In this document: in pieces, positions 48,424-56,569 of the stretch
Position numbering within the stretch: position 1 is the stretch's first letter
Layout of the letters: each line of letters opens with the position of its first letter
Source: an uncultured Saprospiraceae bacterium
GTDB lineage: Bacteria; Bacteroidota; Bacteroidia; Chitinophagales; Saprospiraceae
Length of the DNA: 64,000 nt
Assembly (NCBI GenBank): GCA_937926205.1
Contig: CALEYL010000011.1
Location: 1 to 64,000, forward strand
Reading direction: 5' to 3'
Made by a program: the position numbers and the translations under genes
The notes under the pieces: model-generated
Told to the model about the DNA's origin: nothing
The model's input: only the letters and a program-made list of their open reading frames with translations
The model's database searches: none

Positions 48424-48526
48424 GGCAAACAAGCTCTTGTGTTTGAAATTACAGTCGGGATCCTTCGCCGACTGTGTTTCTTTTCAAGTCTGGAAGGTAA
48501 AAAAAAATATTACGGATAACATAGAC

Positions 48527-50206
48527 ATGAACCCGCTTTCTTCAATACATCGGTTTGCAGCGCATGACAGGATGAAGTCCGAAGTCTTTGACCTGGTCAT
48601 TATCGGAGGTGGGATCACCGGCGCCGGCATTGCCCTTGATGCTGCATCCCGCGGAATGAAGGTGGCTTTATTAGAGAAAGGGGATTTTGCTTCCGGTACA
48701 AGCAGCAAGTCTACTAAATTGATTCACGGTGGATTGCGTTATCTTAAACAATTGGAATTGGGGCTGGTACGCGAAGTTGGAAGCGAACGTGCTACCGTAC
48801 ACCGGATGGCGCCGCACCTTGTAGCTGCAGAAAAAATGCTGCTTCCTCTGGTGAAGGGGGGAACTTTCGGCCCTGTATCGATCTCTTTCGGACTTTGGCT
48901 TTATGATTTGCTTGCCAATGTACAGGAGGAAGACCGTCGGAAAATGCTGGATAAAGACGAGACGCTGGAACGGGAACCGCTGTTGTCACGCGAAGGCTTA
49001 TTGGGAGGCGGATATTATGCTGAATACCGGACGGATGACGCCCGATTGACGATAGAGACCCTGAAAACGGCAGCGCAATTCGGGGCTACCCTGCTCAATT
49101 ATACCCTGGTCGAAAACCTGCTGTATACCGATCGCCTCATAGGGGTGCGCTGTAAAGACTTGCCTACCGGCGAAGTCTTTGATGTGGAAGGTTTATGTGT
49201 GGTCAATGCTGCCGGACCCTGGGTAGATAACCTGCGTAAAACGGATAACTCCCTGTCAGACAAGCGTTTGTTTTTATCCAAAGGCGTTCATATTGTTGTG
49301 CCCAAAGAGCGGCTGCCCATCCGGCAGGCTGCCTATTTTGATGCCCCTGATGGCCGCATGATTTTCGCCATTCCCCGAAACCGGATTACTTACATCGGCA
49401 CAACGGATACGCCCTATGACGGGAATCCCGATGATGTCAGTGTGATGAGGGAGGATGTGGAATACCTGCTGGATGCTGCCAATGCAATGTTCCCGAAAGC
49501 AGAGCTTGTCCTGCACGATGTGGAATCAAGCTGGGCTGGTTTGCGTCCACTCATCTACGAAGAAGGAAAATCGGCCTCGGAAATGTCGCGTAAAGATGAA
49601 ATATTCTGTTCGCCTACGGGGCTCATCTCCATTGCCGGGGGAAAACTCACCGGTTTTCGGAAAATGGCCGAAAAAGCTGTCAACCTCGTAGCCGATCGCC
49701 TGAAAATGGAGCACGGCCGACAATTCATGATTTCTTTCTCTGATAAAATTCCGCTGAGAGGCGGTTATTTCCGGGATAGCGCTGAAGTAAAGCGCTATAC
49801 GCAGGATCTTGCTGGTCGTATAGCCGCTTTGAAACTTCCTGCGTGGCGCGCTGCTTACCTTGTGGGCAACTACGGGCGCCAATCGGATGTGATTCTTGAA
49901 CAAATGAGTGCATTTCCGCACGCTCCTGAAGCAGCTTTGGCTTGTGCAGAAGCGTGGTTTGCCATCCATCAGGAAATGGCCTTCGAACCACTCGATTTTT
50001 TTGAACGCCGCAGCGGCAGACTGTACTTTGATTTGCCAGGCATTGCCGGCGTTCAGGAAATGGTGCTCGCCGTATTTGCAACTTCTTTCCAATGGGACCA
50101 GGCCACGCTACGCCAAAAACGGCAAAGCCTCGAAGATGCGGTCTTCGAGGCTTCCTGTGGTTTTCTGAACCAGGCACGGCCTTCTATGGTCAACGCTGCG
50201 AAGTAA
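48527..50206 (+). CDS. glpD: Glycerol-3-phosphate dehydrogenase, FAD-dependent
   Basis: From ATG 48527 the protein has 559 residues; the open frame continues upstream into the kinase gene and is not used. The FAD-binding site is FDLVIIGGGITGAGIALDAASRG, and the signature GTSSKSTKLIHGGLRYL follows. Further segments are conserved: ITYIGTTDTPYDG, ESSWAGLRPLIYEEGKSASEMSRKDEIF and LISIAGGKLTGFRKMAEKAV. The C-terminal domain is of the DAO_C type. It oxidises glycerol-3-phosphate to dihydroxyacetone phosphate and feeds electrons to quinone at the inner membrane. No glpK or glpF is adjacent. Confidence 0.95.
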   Translation: MNPLSSIHRFAAHDRMKSEVFDLVIIGGGITGAGIALDAASRGMKVALLEKGDFASGTSSKSTKLIHGGLRYLKQLELGLVREVGSERATVHRMAPHLVAAEKMLLPLVKGGTFGPVSISFGLWLYDLLANVQEEDRRKMLDKDETLEREPLLSREGLLGGGYYAEYRTDDARLTIETLKTAAQFGATLLNYTLVENLLYTDRLIGVRCKDLPTGEVFDVEGLCVVNAAGPWVDNLRKTDNSLSDKRLFLSKGVHIVVPKERLPIRQAAYFDAPDGRMIFAIPRNRITYIGTTDTPYDGNPDDVSVMREDVEYLLDAANAMFPKAELVLHDVESSWAGLRPLIYEEGKSASEMSRKDEIFCSPTGLISIAGGKLTGFRKMAEKAVNLVADRLKMEHGRQFMISFSDKIPLRGGYFRDSAEVKRYTQDLAGRIAALKLPAWRAAYLVGNYGRQSDVILEQMSAFPHAPEAALACAEAWFAIHQEMAFEPLDFFERRSGRLYFDLPGIAGVQEMVLAVFATSFQWDQATLRQKRQSLEDAVFEASCGFLNQARPSMVNAAK

Positions 50207-50229
50207 ATGGAAATGGTTTTGCGTACTTT

Positions 50230-50307
50230 GCCTGCCTGTCCGGTAGGCAGGCGGGAACCCTTAATTTTCCCGCCAAGGCCGCTAAGGTCTCGCCAAGGCC
50301 GCTAAGG
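50230..50307. repeat. GGCAGG palindrome and 20-bp tandem repeat after glpD
   Basis: GCCTGCCT (50230-50237) and AGGCAGGC (50245-50252) form an 8-bp stem with a 7-nt loop. CGCCAAGGCCGCTAAGG then occurs at 50271-50287 and again at 50291-50307 (20-bp period). A related CCTAAGG-containing stretch continues to about 50385. Confidence 0.75.
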
Positions 50308-50391
50308 CTTGGGACGTCTCGCTTCGCGGACTTTGTGGGAACCATTTCTTGCCCCCTAAGGGAGCCAAGGTCTCGCCAAAGCAACCAAACC

Positions 50392-50814
50392 TTACAGCTT
50401 TTGAAAATACAATTCTTCAAGCTGGGTTGTATTGTCGTCGCGCAGTTTGATCAGGTTGTCGTTGCGTTCCTGAATCAGCCAATCGTCCGTTGCATTGGTC
50501 AGTGGCTTCGTTGTTCCGATGTTGATGATCAGTTTGTTGCTGCTCGAATTGTGCTGCCAGGTTCCGGTAGTTGTCACCCCGCTCTTTACGGCCTCCAAAA
50601 CGCCATTGCTTTTGAAGTTGAACGTGTAACCTGCAAAATCGCTCGTTTCGTCTTTGTCTTTGTCCCAGTAGTAAGAAACCTTCCACAGTCCGGTTCCGTC
50701 GGTCAGTACATCCGGCAAATTACCTGCCGGGTTATTATCATCATTGCTGTTGCTGCATGCTCCGGCCACCAGGACCAGAAATATTCCGAATAATTGAAAG
50801 AAGCGTGTTTTCAT
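50392..50814 (-). CDS. Lipocalin-like lipoprotein
   Basis: From ATG 50814 the protein has 140 residues. The signal peptide ends in the lipobox LVAGAC, followed by a Ser/Asn/Asp-rich linker (SNSNDDNNPAG) that often marks surface-exposed Bacteroidota lipoproteins. The rest is a small beta-rich domain (GLWKVSYYWDKDKDETSDFAGYTFNF to TGTWQHNSSSNKLIINIG) like the lipocalin-like/DUF4923 group. No ligand is evident. It ends 186 bp from glpD, tail to tail. Confidence 0.78.
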   Translation of the reverse strand: MKTRFFQLFGIFLVLVAGACSNSNDDNNPAGNLPDVLTDGTGLWKVSYYWDKDKDETSDFAGYTFNFKSNGVLEAVKSGVTTTGTWQHNSSSNKLIINIGTTKPLTNATDDWLIQERNDNLIKLRDDNTTQLEELYFQKL

Positions 50815-50933
50815 GTCTTGTACTTTTTTATGACACAAGTATAGGCCTGAAAACGATTACCCTCCAACTATAAGGTGCTGAACGGGTAAATGGGTGGGCT
50901 GAGCGGGTATTTGAAAGGGGCAGGGCAGGACTT

Positions 50934-51626
50934 TCACCGGGCTGCTGCGAGCCTCTTCATCAGCGCCCGCGATCTTTCCAGTGCCTCGGTATAGGCCTTT
51001 TCCTCAATTTGGAGGATGCCATAAACGCTGAAGACCATGTTGCGGAATTTAAAATCCTGCAAAACCCCGGCAGCGCTGCCACGGAAAAAGACCCCCTGGT
51101 CCATTTCCGTCATCATGTATTTGGCAACATAATCGCGGACGAAAGATTCTGCGCGTAGGTTTTCCTGGTAGAGCAAATCGTATTTATCGTAGTGGTCGAG
51201 TACCGTTTTTTTAAGTTCAAAGGATGGAATGAGTTTCAGATCGCCGGTATTCGTAAGGGTGATGAAAGTGGCGTCCTGAGAATTGAAATGGGGGAAAATA
51301 GAACGCTTGAAAAATCCGACGGCAATGGTGTCACGGCCGGGCAGCTCTCTGTAAAAATGGGGCATCAGGGATTGTTGAAAAGCCAGGTTTTTACGAATGG
51401 TATTCAAATTAATGGTCATTTCCAGGGTGTCAGCAGCTAAATCAGCCTGCAGGCTGTTTAAATAATCCAGCCTAAGGGCATGGTTGCTGCGGTTCTGCGC
51501 CCAATTGTTCAGCGAAAAAGCAATCAGAATACCCAGAACTACGATAAACAATTCCTTGAGTATATCGCGCCAGTTAATGGATGTTAGGTTTAAACGGGCC
51601 ATTGGATTGGTTTTGGTCAGTGACAT
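50934..51626 (-). CDS. DUF6090-family membrane protein
   Basis: From ATG 51626 the protein has 230 residues (ATG 51602 is an alternative). The N-terminal signature is INWRDILKELFIVVLGILIAFSLNNWAQNR: a single TM helix followed by a conserved NNW. A long, largely helical soluble domain follows (LDYLNSLQADLAADTLEMTINLNTIRKNL). The family is widespread in Bacteroidota, usually in small clusters of paralogues, without known function. Its leader carries a 7-nt-period array (51653-51715). The EAD-TIR gene lies about 100 bp upstream on the same strand, so co-transcription is possible. Confidence 0.85.
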   Translation of the reverse strand: MSLTKTNPMARLNLTSINWRDILKELFIVVLGILIAFSLNNWAQNRSNHALRLDYLNSLQADLAADTLEMTINLNTIRKNLAFQQSLMPHFYRELPGRDTIAVGFFKRSIFPHFNSQDATFITLTNTGDLKLIPSFELKKTVLDHYDKYDLLYQENLRAESFVRDYVAKYMMTEMDQGVFFRGSAAGVLQDFKFRNMVFSVYGILQIEEKAYTEALERSRALMKRLAAAR

Positions 51627-51652
51627 ATAAAGCGTCAGCAGGCTCCCTACAT

Positions 51653-51715
51653 CAAAAATCAAAAATTAAATATCATCAATCATCAATGAAAAAATTAATT
51701 GACGATTGACGATGT
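51653..51715 (-). repeat. Heptamer array in the DUF6090 gene leader
   Basis: Read with the gene: CAATCGT, CAATTAA, TTTTTTC, ATTGATG, ATTGATG, ATATTTA, ATTTTTG, ATTTTTG. The period of 7 is kept through several sequence changes. It ends about 25-30 nt before the start codon, less close than at asnS or nqrD. Confidence 0.6.
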
Positions 51716-51727
51716 GTGAAAACAAAA

Positions 51728-52594
51728 TCAATTCAACAATCTTTCAATCCCTTTCACCACTTCCAGCCATGCCTGATCCCGATCGGCGTAGGAACTCACC
51801 GGTTTTGCTTTGGAAGGCAGTCCGTTCAATTTGCCGAAAGGCGTATCTTCCCAGCTGCAGGGGCGCAATACGATCGGAATGACCTGCGCGGTCTTTTGAT
51901 CGTGGCGATCCATGGCGGTTTTGATTTCCACATCCCAGATATAATCGGTTGCTAAAAAATCGGAACTGACAAGCATCAGAATAATGTCGGCATGTGTCAA
52001 CTGGTTCCTGATGGCGTCGTCCCATTCTTCTCCTGGAAGGATCTGGTGGTCGTCCCAGGCAGCAATTTTGCCTTTGCGACGCAAAACAGAAAGGTGGCGC
52101 AGCAATTGTTCGAGGTAATCGCGATCGAATTTGGAGTAGGAAAAGAATATTTTTTTAGGCCCGGGAGGCGTACTGCCAGACCCAGCCGTTGTAGCCGGAC
52201 TTCCGGATTGCGAACCCGGATTTCCGCTTGTTGGATGAGTGGGAACGTTGATGTTGATTGGGCTGCCCTCAACACCCTGAATGATGATGTTTCCGCTTCC
52301 TGAAACCGTAGTCGACTTGCTGCCAGTGCTTGAGGGGCTGGTCTGAGCAGGGGCTTGCCCGTCGTCTTCAACCAGATCGCAAAAAGCCAATAAGGATGCA
52401 ATGAGTTGATTGGTCCGCACAGATTTATCTGAAAATCCAATGGTACCCATCATTTCTTCGCGACGCAGGGCATTCCACTGAAACTCGAGTGTAAGCAGGT
52501 CGTTGTTCTGCGGGTGGGCAGTTTTCAGCGCATTCAGCGCCTCCGTGATCCGGTTGTTGCTGATGAGTTTTTTGATGGCTGTTTTGTCCGGCAT
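51728..52594 (-). CDS. EAD-TIR protein
   Basis: From ATG 52594 the protein has 288 residues. Residues 1-72 form a helical effector-associated domain of the EAD11 type (AIKKLISNNRITEALNALKTA to REEMMGTIGFSDKSVRTNQLIASLLAF). Next come a Ser/Gly/Pro linker with SGSGNIIIQGVEGSPININ and, from about 146, a TIR domain: KKIFFSYSKFDRDYLEQLLRHL, AAWDDHQILPGEEWDDAI and LMLVSSDFLATDYIWDVEIK. Glu about 223 occupies the NADase catalytic position. EADs are thought to recruit effectors to sensors with matching EADs, and TIR domains degrade NAD+ in several bacterial immune systems. No partner with a second EAD is encoded nearby. Confidence 0.85.
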   Translation of the reverse strand: MPDKTAIKKLISNNRITEALNALKTAHPQNNDLLTLEFQWNALRREEMMGTIGFSDKSVRTNQLIASLLAFCDLVEDDGQAPAQTSPSSTGSKSTTVSGSGNIIIQGVEGSPININVPTHPTSGNPGSQSGSPATTAGSGSTPPGPKKIFFSYSKFDRDYLEQLLRHLSVLRRKGKIAAWDDHQILPGEEWDDAIRNQLTHADIILMLVSSDFLATDYIWDVEIKTAMDRHDQKTAQVIPIVLRPCSWEDTPFGKLNGLPSKAKPVSSYADRDQAWLEVVKGIERLLN

Positions 52595-52652
52595 AGGTAT
52601 AGAGCTTGTTCGGGAATTCCTCAATTGGCTGTGGGTGGTAATTTTTTTTATA

Positions 52653-52668
52653 CCTGCCGGCCGGCAGG
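52653..52668. repeat. 16-bp palindrome CCTGCCGGCCGGCAGG
   Basis: A perfect palindrome in the 241-bp spacer before the EAD-TIR gene. Similar CCTGCC/GGCAGG palindromes occur at 20-32 and 50230-50252, which suggests a short dispersed family. No other feature was seen in 52595-52835. Confidence 0.8.
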
Positions 52669-52835
52669 CGGACTTCGTTGAATTTTTTCGCCATAGCTGC
52701 TGGCTATGTCTGTAAAATTCGCCTCGTCTAAAACAAAATTTCCTCACCCTCGCTCAATCAGGAAACCCCGATCAAGCTCTTCATACAATTGTGGCGTTAA
52801 AATAAACGTTTTTCTCTTCAATAAATACGCTTCTT

Positions 52836-53297
52836 ATGAAAAACACCTTGCGCAACTGTCTTTACGGCAGTGTTTTTATCCTGATGTTCTTTTTTTCGAC
52901 TTCCCTTTTGGCTCAAAAGGCTGGCATTGGCGTCCAGTTTGGTCAGCCCAGTGGATTGACGCTAAAATTCTACAATCCCTCAGCCATGTCGGTCGACATT
53001 TTGGCTGCATGGGATTTGGGCGATTATTTCTATGTGAATGTACACGGCCTTTGGGAAAAGCCCCTTTCCGGTGACGGGAAGTTTCGCTTTTTTTATGGCC
53101 CCGGCGCTTTCCTCGGCATCCGCGACTACGGCCCCCGTTACGAGGATGAACTCAGCCTCGGCATCAGTGGCAACCTCGGCCTTTCGGTCTGGATTGACCG
53201 CCTCGAACTTTACCTGCAGGTAACGCCCCGCATCGAAGTGATTGAACGCACAGAAACGGATATCGGAGGGGGTTTTGGGTTGCGGTTTTATTTTTAG
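52836..53297 (+). CDS. Small outer-membrane-type beta protein
   Basis: This 153-residue protein has a signal peptide (SVFILMFFFSTSLLAQ) and a mature part of alternating amphipathic strands ending in an aromatic residue (GGGFGLRFYF), as in small outer membrane beta-barrels. Gly-rich turns (IGVQFGQPSGLTLKFYN and YGPGAFLGIRDYGPRYE) support eight or so strands. No substrate or partner is suggested. Confidence 0.7.
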   Translation: MKNTLRNCLYGSVFILMFFFSTSLLAQKAGIGVQFGQPSGLTLKFYNPSAMSVDILAAWDLGDYFYVNVHGLWEKPLSGDGKFRFFYGPGAFLGIRDYGPRYEDELSLGISGNLGLSVWIDRLELYLQVTPRIEVIERTETDIGGGFGLRFYF

Positions 53298-53355
53298 GGG
53301 GTGCTGGAAACAAGAGGGTGTTGAGTTGTTACAAAAGCGAATTTGGGACTTTGTG

Positions 53356-54045
53356 TTAATAAACCAAATTGTTCTCAACCAGGGCTGCCAGCGTCTCCAC
53401 CGGACATTTCTCAATGGCATGCCGGCCCCCTTCCAGCAATTGAAAGCGGGCGCCCGGGATCCATACTGCCGCTTGTTCTGCTTCTGCCCTGGACACCATT
53501 TCGTCTGCGTCGCTGAGGGCGATTGTGACAGGCACGGCAATTTTGCGAAGCGCAGCTTCGTCTAAGGGGCGGTGTTCGCCCAGATAGCGCATCATGGTCG
53601 CTGTTTTTTCGAGCACCATGCGCCAGCGCGATGCCCCGTGCCGGTTTTGCAGCGCATTCGCGAAAGCGGGCACTTTTTCTGCTATTTTATCCGGATTCAG
53701 CATCGTGGTTTCGCGGGCAGCAATTTCGGGGTTCCAGTCCATTTTGGTGCCTAAAGTCAGCACAGACGAAACCCTGTCCGGGTGATGTACAGCCATCAAC
53801 AGCGCGATATAACCGCCCATGCTGTAGCCAAAAATGTTCACCGATTTAAGGTCGTGCTGATCCAGGTAATTGAGGACGTCAGCCATAAAAACTTCAGGGA
53901 GAAAAACTTCCGGCATGGCCGTATCGGCGCCGTGCCCGCTGAAATTCAGAAGGTGCACCTCCCGGGACTGTGACAAACGGGCGGCCAGTTCCGCAAATTG
54001 ATCTTGCGCGCCGAGTGCGCCGTGAAGGATGAGAATGGGCTCCAT
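53356..54045 (-). CDS. Alpha/beta-fold hydrolase
   Basis: The 229-residue protein is a complete small hydrolase: the strand and oxyanion motif ILHGALGAQDQF, nucleophile Ser in GYSMGGYIALLMA (about 92-104), Asp in SDADEMV and His in LEGGRHAIEKCP. It resembles MhpC/BioH-like enzymes acting on esters or C-C bonds. No signal peptide, so cytoplasmic. Substrate unknown; no operon partner. Confidence 0.88.
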   Translation of the reverse strand: MEPILILHGALGAQDQFAELAARLSQSREVHLLNFSGHGADTAMPEVFLPEVFMADVLNYLDQHDLKSVNIFGYSMGGYIALLMAVHHPDRVSSVLTLGTKMDWNPEIAARETTMLNPDKIAEKVPAFANALQNRHGASRWRMVLEKTATMMRYLGEHRPLDEAALRKIAVPVTIALSDADEMVSRAEAEQAAVWIPGARFQLLEGGRHAIEKCPVETLAALVENNLVY

Positions 54046-54285
54046 GTTTGTGTGGATTTGGTGTTGGAAAACAACGACAGCATGCTCTTGGACATTTTTA
54101 TTTATCAGTGCTGAATTCGATTCCGTTTACTAAAATTCCAAAGTTTAGTAAACGTTGAGTATGTAAAATGTCCAGCAGTGTGCAGCGATGCTTTGTATTT
54201 TTGATCGTGAAAGATAAGCTATTGTGATTTTATTTGTGGCGAAAATGAATTCTTTCAGAAATGCTGTTTTCGCAGCCGGTTTTTC

Positions 54286-54293
54286 TACATTTG
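54286..54293 (+). promoter_or_regulatory. Candidate -7 element (TACATTTG) of the FadH-like gene
   Basis: TACATTTG fits TAnnTTTG. CTG stands 19 bp upstream as a poor -33. It lies 42 bp before the GTG start at 54336. A second match, TATTTTTG, is at 54196-54203. Nothing else was recognised in 54046-54335. Confidence 0.4.
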
Positions 54294-54335
54294 AATGTTC
54301 TCTCATTATTCTATTCAAAGCAAAACCACCGACCT

Positions 54336-56363
54336 GTGTCAAATTCACCATATCCACACCTCCTCGCGCCGCTCGATCTGGGCTTTACACAACTAAAAAA
54401 CCGGGTACTGATGGGCTCCATGCACACCGGTTTGGAAGAAACGGCCAATGGTTTTGAAAAAATGGCCGCCTATTTTGCCGAACGGGCCAAAGGAGGAGTA
54501 GGGTTGATCGTTACCGGGGGCATTGCACCCAACCGCGCCGGCTGGGTGAGTCCTTTTTCAGCACGACTCACCAGTAAATCCACTGCCCGCAAGCACCGCA
54601 TGGTAACGGAAGCCGTGCACGCGGAAGGCGGAAAAATCTGCATGCAAATCCTCCATTCGGGCCGCTATGGTTACCACCCGCTGGCGGTGGCGCCTTCTGC
54701 CATCAAAGCGCCGATTTCCCCTTTTAAACCCTGGGCGCTGAGCGGTCGGGGCGTGGAGCGCACCATCCGCGACTTCGTCAATTGTGCGGCACTGGCTCAG
54801 GAAGCCGGCTACGACGGGGTCGAAGTCATGGGTTCTGAAGGTTACCTCATCAACCAGTTTATTGTTTCCAAAACCAATAAACGCAAAGACCAATGGGGCG
54901 GGGAATTCAAAAACCGCATCCGTTTCCCGATAGAGATCGTGCGTCGCATTCGGGAACGGGTCGGCCCCAATTTTATCATCATTTACCGCTTGTCGATGCT
55001 GGATCTGGTGGAAGACGGCAGTTCCTGGGAGGAAGTGGAGTACCTCGCCCACGAAATCGAAGCAGCAGGCGCTACCATCATCAATACAGGGATTGGCTGG
55101 CACGAAGCCCGCGTACCCACCATTGCGACCATGGTACCGCGCGGCGGTTTTGCCTGGGTTACCAAACGCCTGATGGGCAAAGTAGGCATCCCGCTCATCA
55201 CCACCAACCGCATCAATACGCCCCAAATCGGCGAACAAATCCTGGCCGAAGGCTGCGCCGATATGGTCTCTATGGCACGCCCTTTTCTGGCTGATCCTGA
55301 TTTCGTAATAAAAGCTGCCGAAAACCGTGCAGACGAAATCAACACCTGCATCGGCTGCAACCAGGCTTGTCTCGATCAGATTTTCAATCGAAAAACGGCG
55401 AGTTGTCTGGTAAATCCGCGTGCAGGCCGGGAAACGGAATTGAAATACACCCCGGTTGTGCGCCGGAAAAAGATTGGCGTCGTAGGCGCCGGACCTGCGG
55501 GACTGGCTTTCGCAAGCATCGCGGCAGAACGCGGCCACGAAGTGCACCTCTTCGATGCAGCCAGTGAAATCGGCGGACAATTCAACATGGCCAAACGCAT
55601 TCCCGGCAAGGAAGAGTTTTACGAAACGCTGCGCTATTTCAAAAGGCAATTGGAATTGCACCAGGTGAACCTGCAACTCAATACGCCTGTAACAGCCGAA
55701 TGGCTTGGAGGTCAGGGTTTCGACGAAGTCATACTGGCCACGGGTGTGAATCCGCGCGCCTTAAAGATTGAAGGTATTGAGCATCCCAAAGTGCTGTCTT
55801 ACATCGAGGTGCTGCGCGACCAGAAACCGGTGGGCAATTCCGTGGCCATCATCGGCGCCGGCGGTATTGGCTTCGATGTGGCAGAATATTTGGTGCACCA
55901 GGGCGAATCTCCAAGTACCAATATAGCGGCGTTCATGAAAGAATGGGGGGTGGATATGGCGTATGACAACCGTGGCGCTTTGGTCAAACCGAGGCCCGAA
56001 GCGGCTGCCCGCGAAATTTACCTGCTCCAGCGTTCCAAAGGAAAAGCCGGCGACCGCTTAGCCAAAACAACGGGCTGGATTCACCGCGCCGCCCTGCGCA
56101 TGAAAAAAGTGCAAATGCTGAGCGAAGTCAGCTACCAGCGCATTGACGACGAAGGGCTGCACATTTTGGTAAAAGGACAACCCACCGTATTGAAAGTAGA
56201 CAACGTAATCGTGTGTGCCGGCCAGGAGTCGCTTCAGGAATTGTTCGCGCCGCTACAGGCTTCGGGCATTCCGGTTCATCTTATCGGAGGGGCATTCGAA
56301 GCCCGGGAACTGGATGCGAAAAGGGCAATTGAGCAGGCTGCAATGTTGGCAGCTGCTGTGTAG
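54336..56363 (+). CDS. FadH/Old-yellow-enzyme family FAD/FMN/4Fe-4S oxidoreductase
   Basis: From GTG 54336 the protein has 675 residues, the length of 2,4-dienoyl-CoA reductase FadH; no ATG fits the conserved start PHLLAPLDLGFTQLKNRVLMGSMHTGLEE. The FMN-binding TIM barrel (1-350) is followed by four Cys for 4Fe-4S in CIGCNQACLDQIFNRKTASCLVNP, then an FAD domain (GVVGAGPAGLAFASIAAERGHEV) and a second dinucleotide domain (VAIIGAGGIGFDVAEYLV). It reduces enoyl-type double bonds with NAD(P)H. FadH-like action on unsaturated fatty acyl-CoA is most likely, but trimethylamine dehydrogenase-like relatives share this architecture. Confidence 0.93.
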   Translation: MSNSPYPHLLAPLDLGFTQLKNRVLMGSMHTGLEETANGFEKMAAYFAERAKGGVGLIVTGGIAPNRAGWVSPFSARLTSKSTARKHRMVTEAVHAEGGKICMQILHSGRYGYHPLAVAPSAIKAPISPFKPWALSGRGVERTIRDFVNCAALAQEAGYDGVEVMGSEGYLINQFIVSKTNKRKDQWGGEFKNRIRFPIEIVRRIRERVGPNFIIIYRLSMLDLVEDGSSWEEVEYLAHEIEAAGATIINTGIGWHEARVPTIATMVPRGGFAWVTKRLMGKVGIPLITTNRINTPQIGEQILAEGCADMVSMARPFLADPDFVIKAAENRADEINTCIGCNQACLDQIFNRKTASCLVNPRAGRETELKYTPVVRRKKIGVVGAGPAGLAFASIAAERGHEVHLFDAASEIGGQFNMAKRIPGKEEFYETLRYFKRQLELHQVNLQLNTPVTAEWLGGQGFDEVILATGVNPRALKIEGIEHPKVLSYIEVLRDQKPVGNSVAIIGAGGIGFDVAEYLVHQGESPSTNIAAFMKEWGVDMAYDNRGALVKPRPEAAAREIYLLQRSKGKAGDRLAKTTGWIHRAALRMKKVQMLSEVSYQRIDDEGLHILVKGQPTVLKVDNVIVCAGQESLQELFAPLQASGIPVHLIGGAFEARELDAKRAIEQAAMLAAAV

Positions 56364-56364
56364 G

Positions 56365-56569
56365 AGCTTGTGAGGGTGTTGAATTAGTTAAATTGATTGA
56401 AATCGTATATCGCTACGCCCCTTTGCGGCCTCTGCGAGTCCTCCGCGCCCTTAGCGGGAAAGGCGCCTGGAGCAAAGGATAGATGACCTCAAAAACGGTC
56501 ATTTACGTGAGTAAACATCCGTTTTTGAGGGTTACTCATAACGAAGCTATCGGAGGTTAAACTCAAATA
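56365..56569. repeat. Convergent spacer with two dispersed-element relics
   Basis: TGTTGAATTAGTTAAATTGA (from 56373) resembles one arm of the inverted repeat at 11473-11607. Further on, CCTCAAAAACGG (56487-56498) and CCGTTTTTGAGG (56519-56530) form a perfect 12-bp stem. With the adjoining GAAGCTATCGG they match, in reverse, the CCGATAGCTGCGTTATG-plus-hairpin core of the 120-bp elements at 14215 and 63859. The stem may terminate both convergent genes. Confidence 0.65.

Noticed and set aside
48308..48526. N-terminal extension of glpD
   Set aside because: It runs through the coding start of the divergent PfkB gene; the FAD motif sits at the expected distance from ATG 48527.
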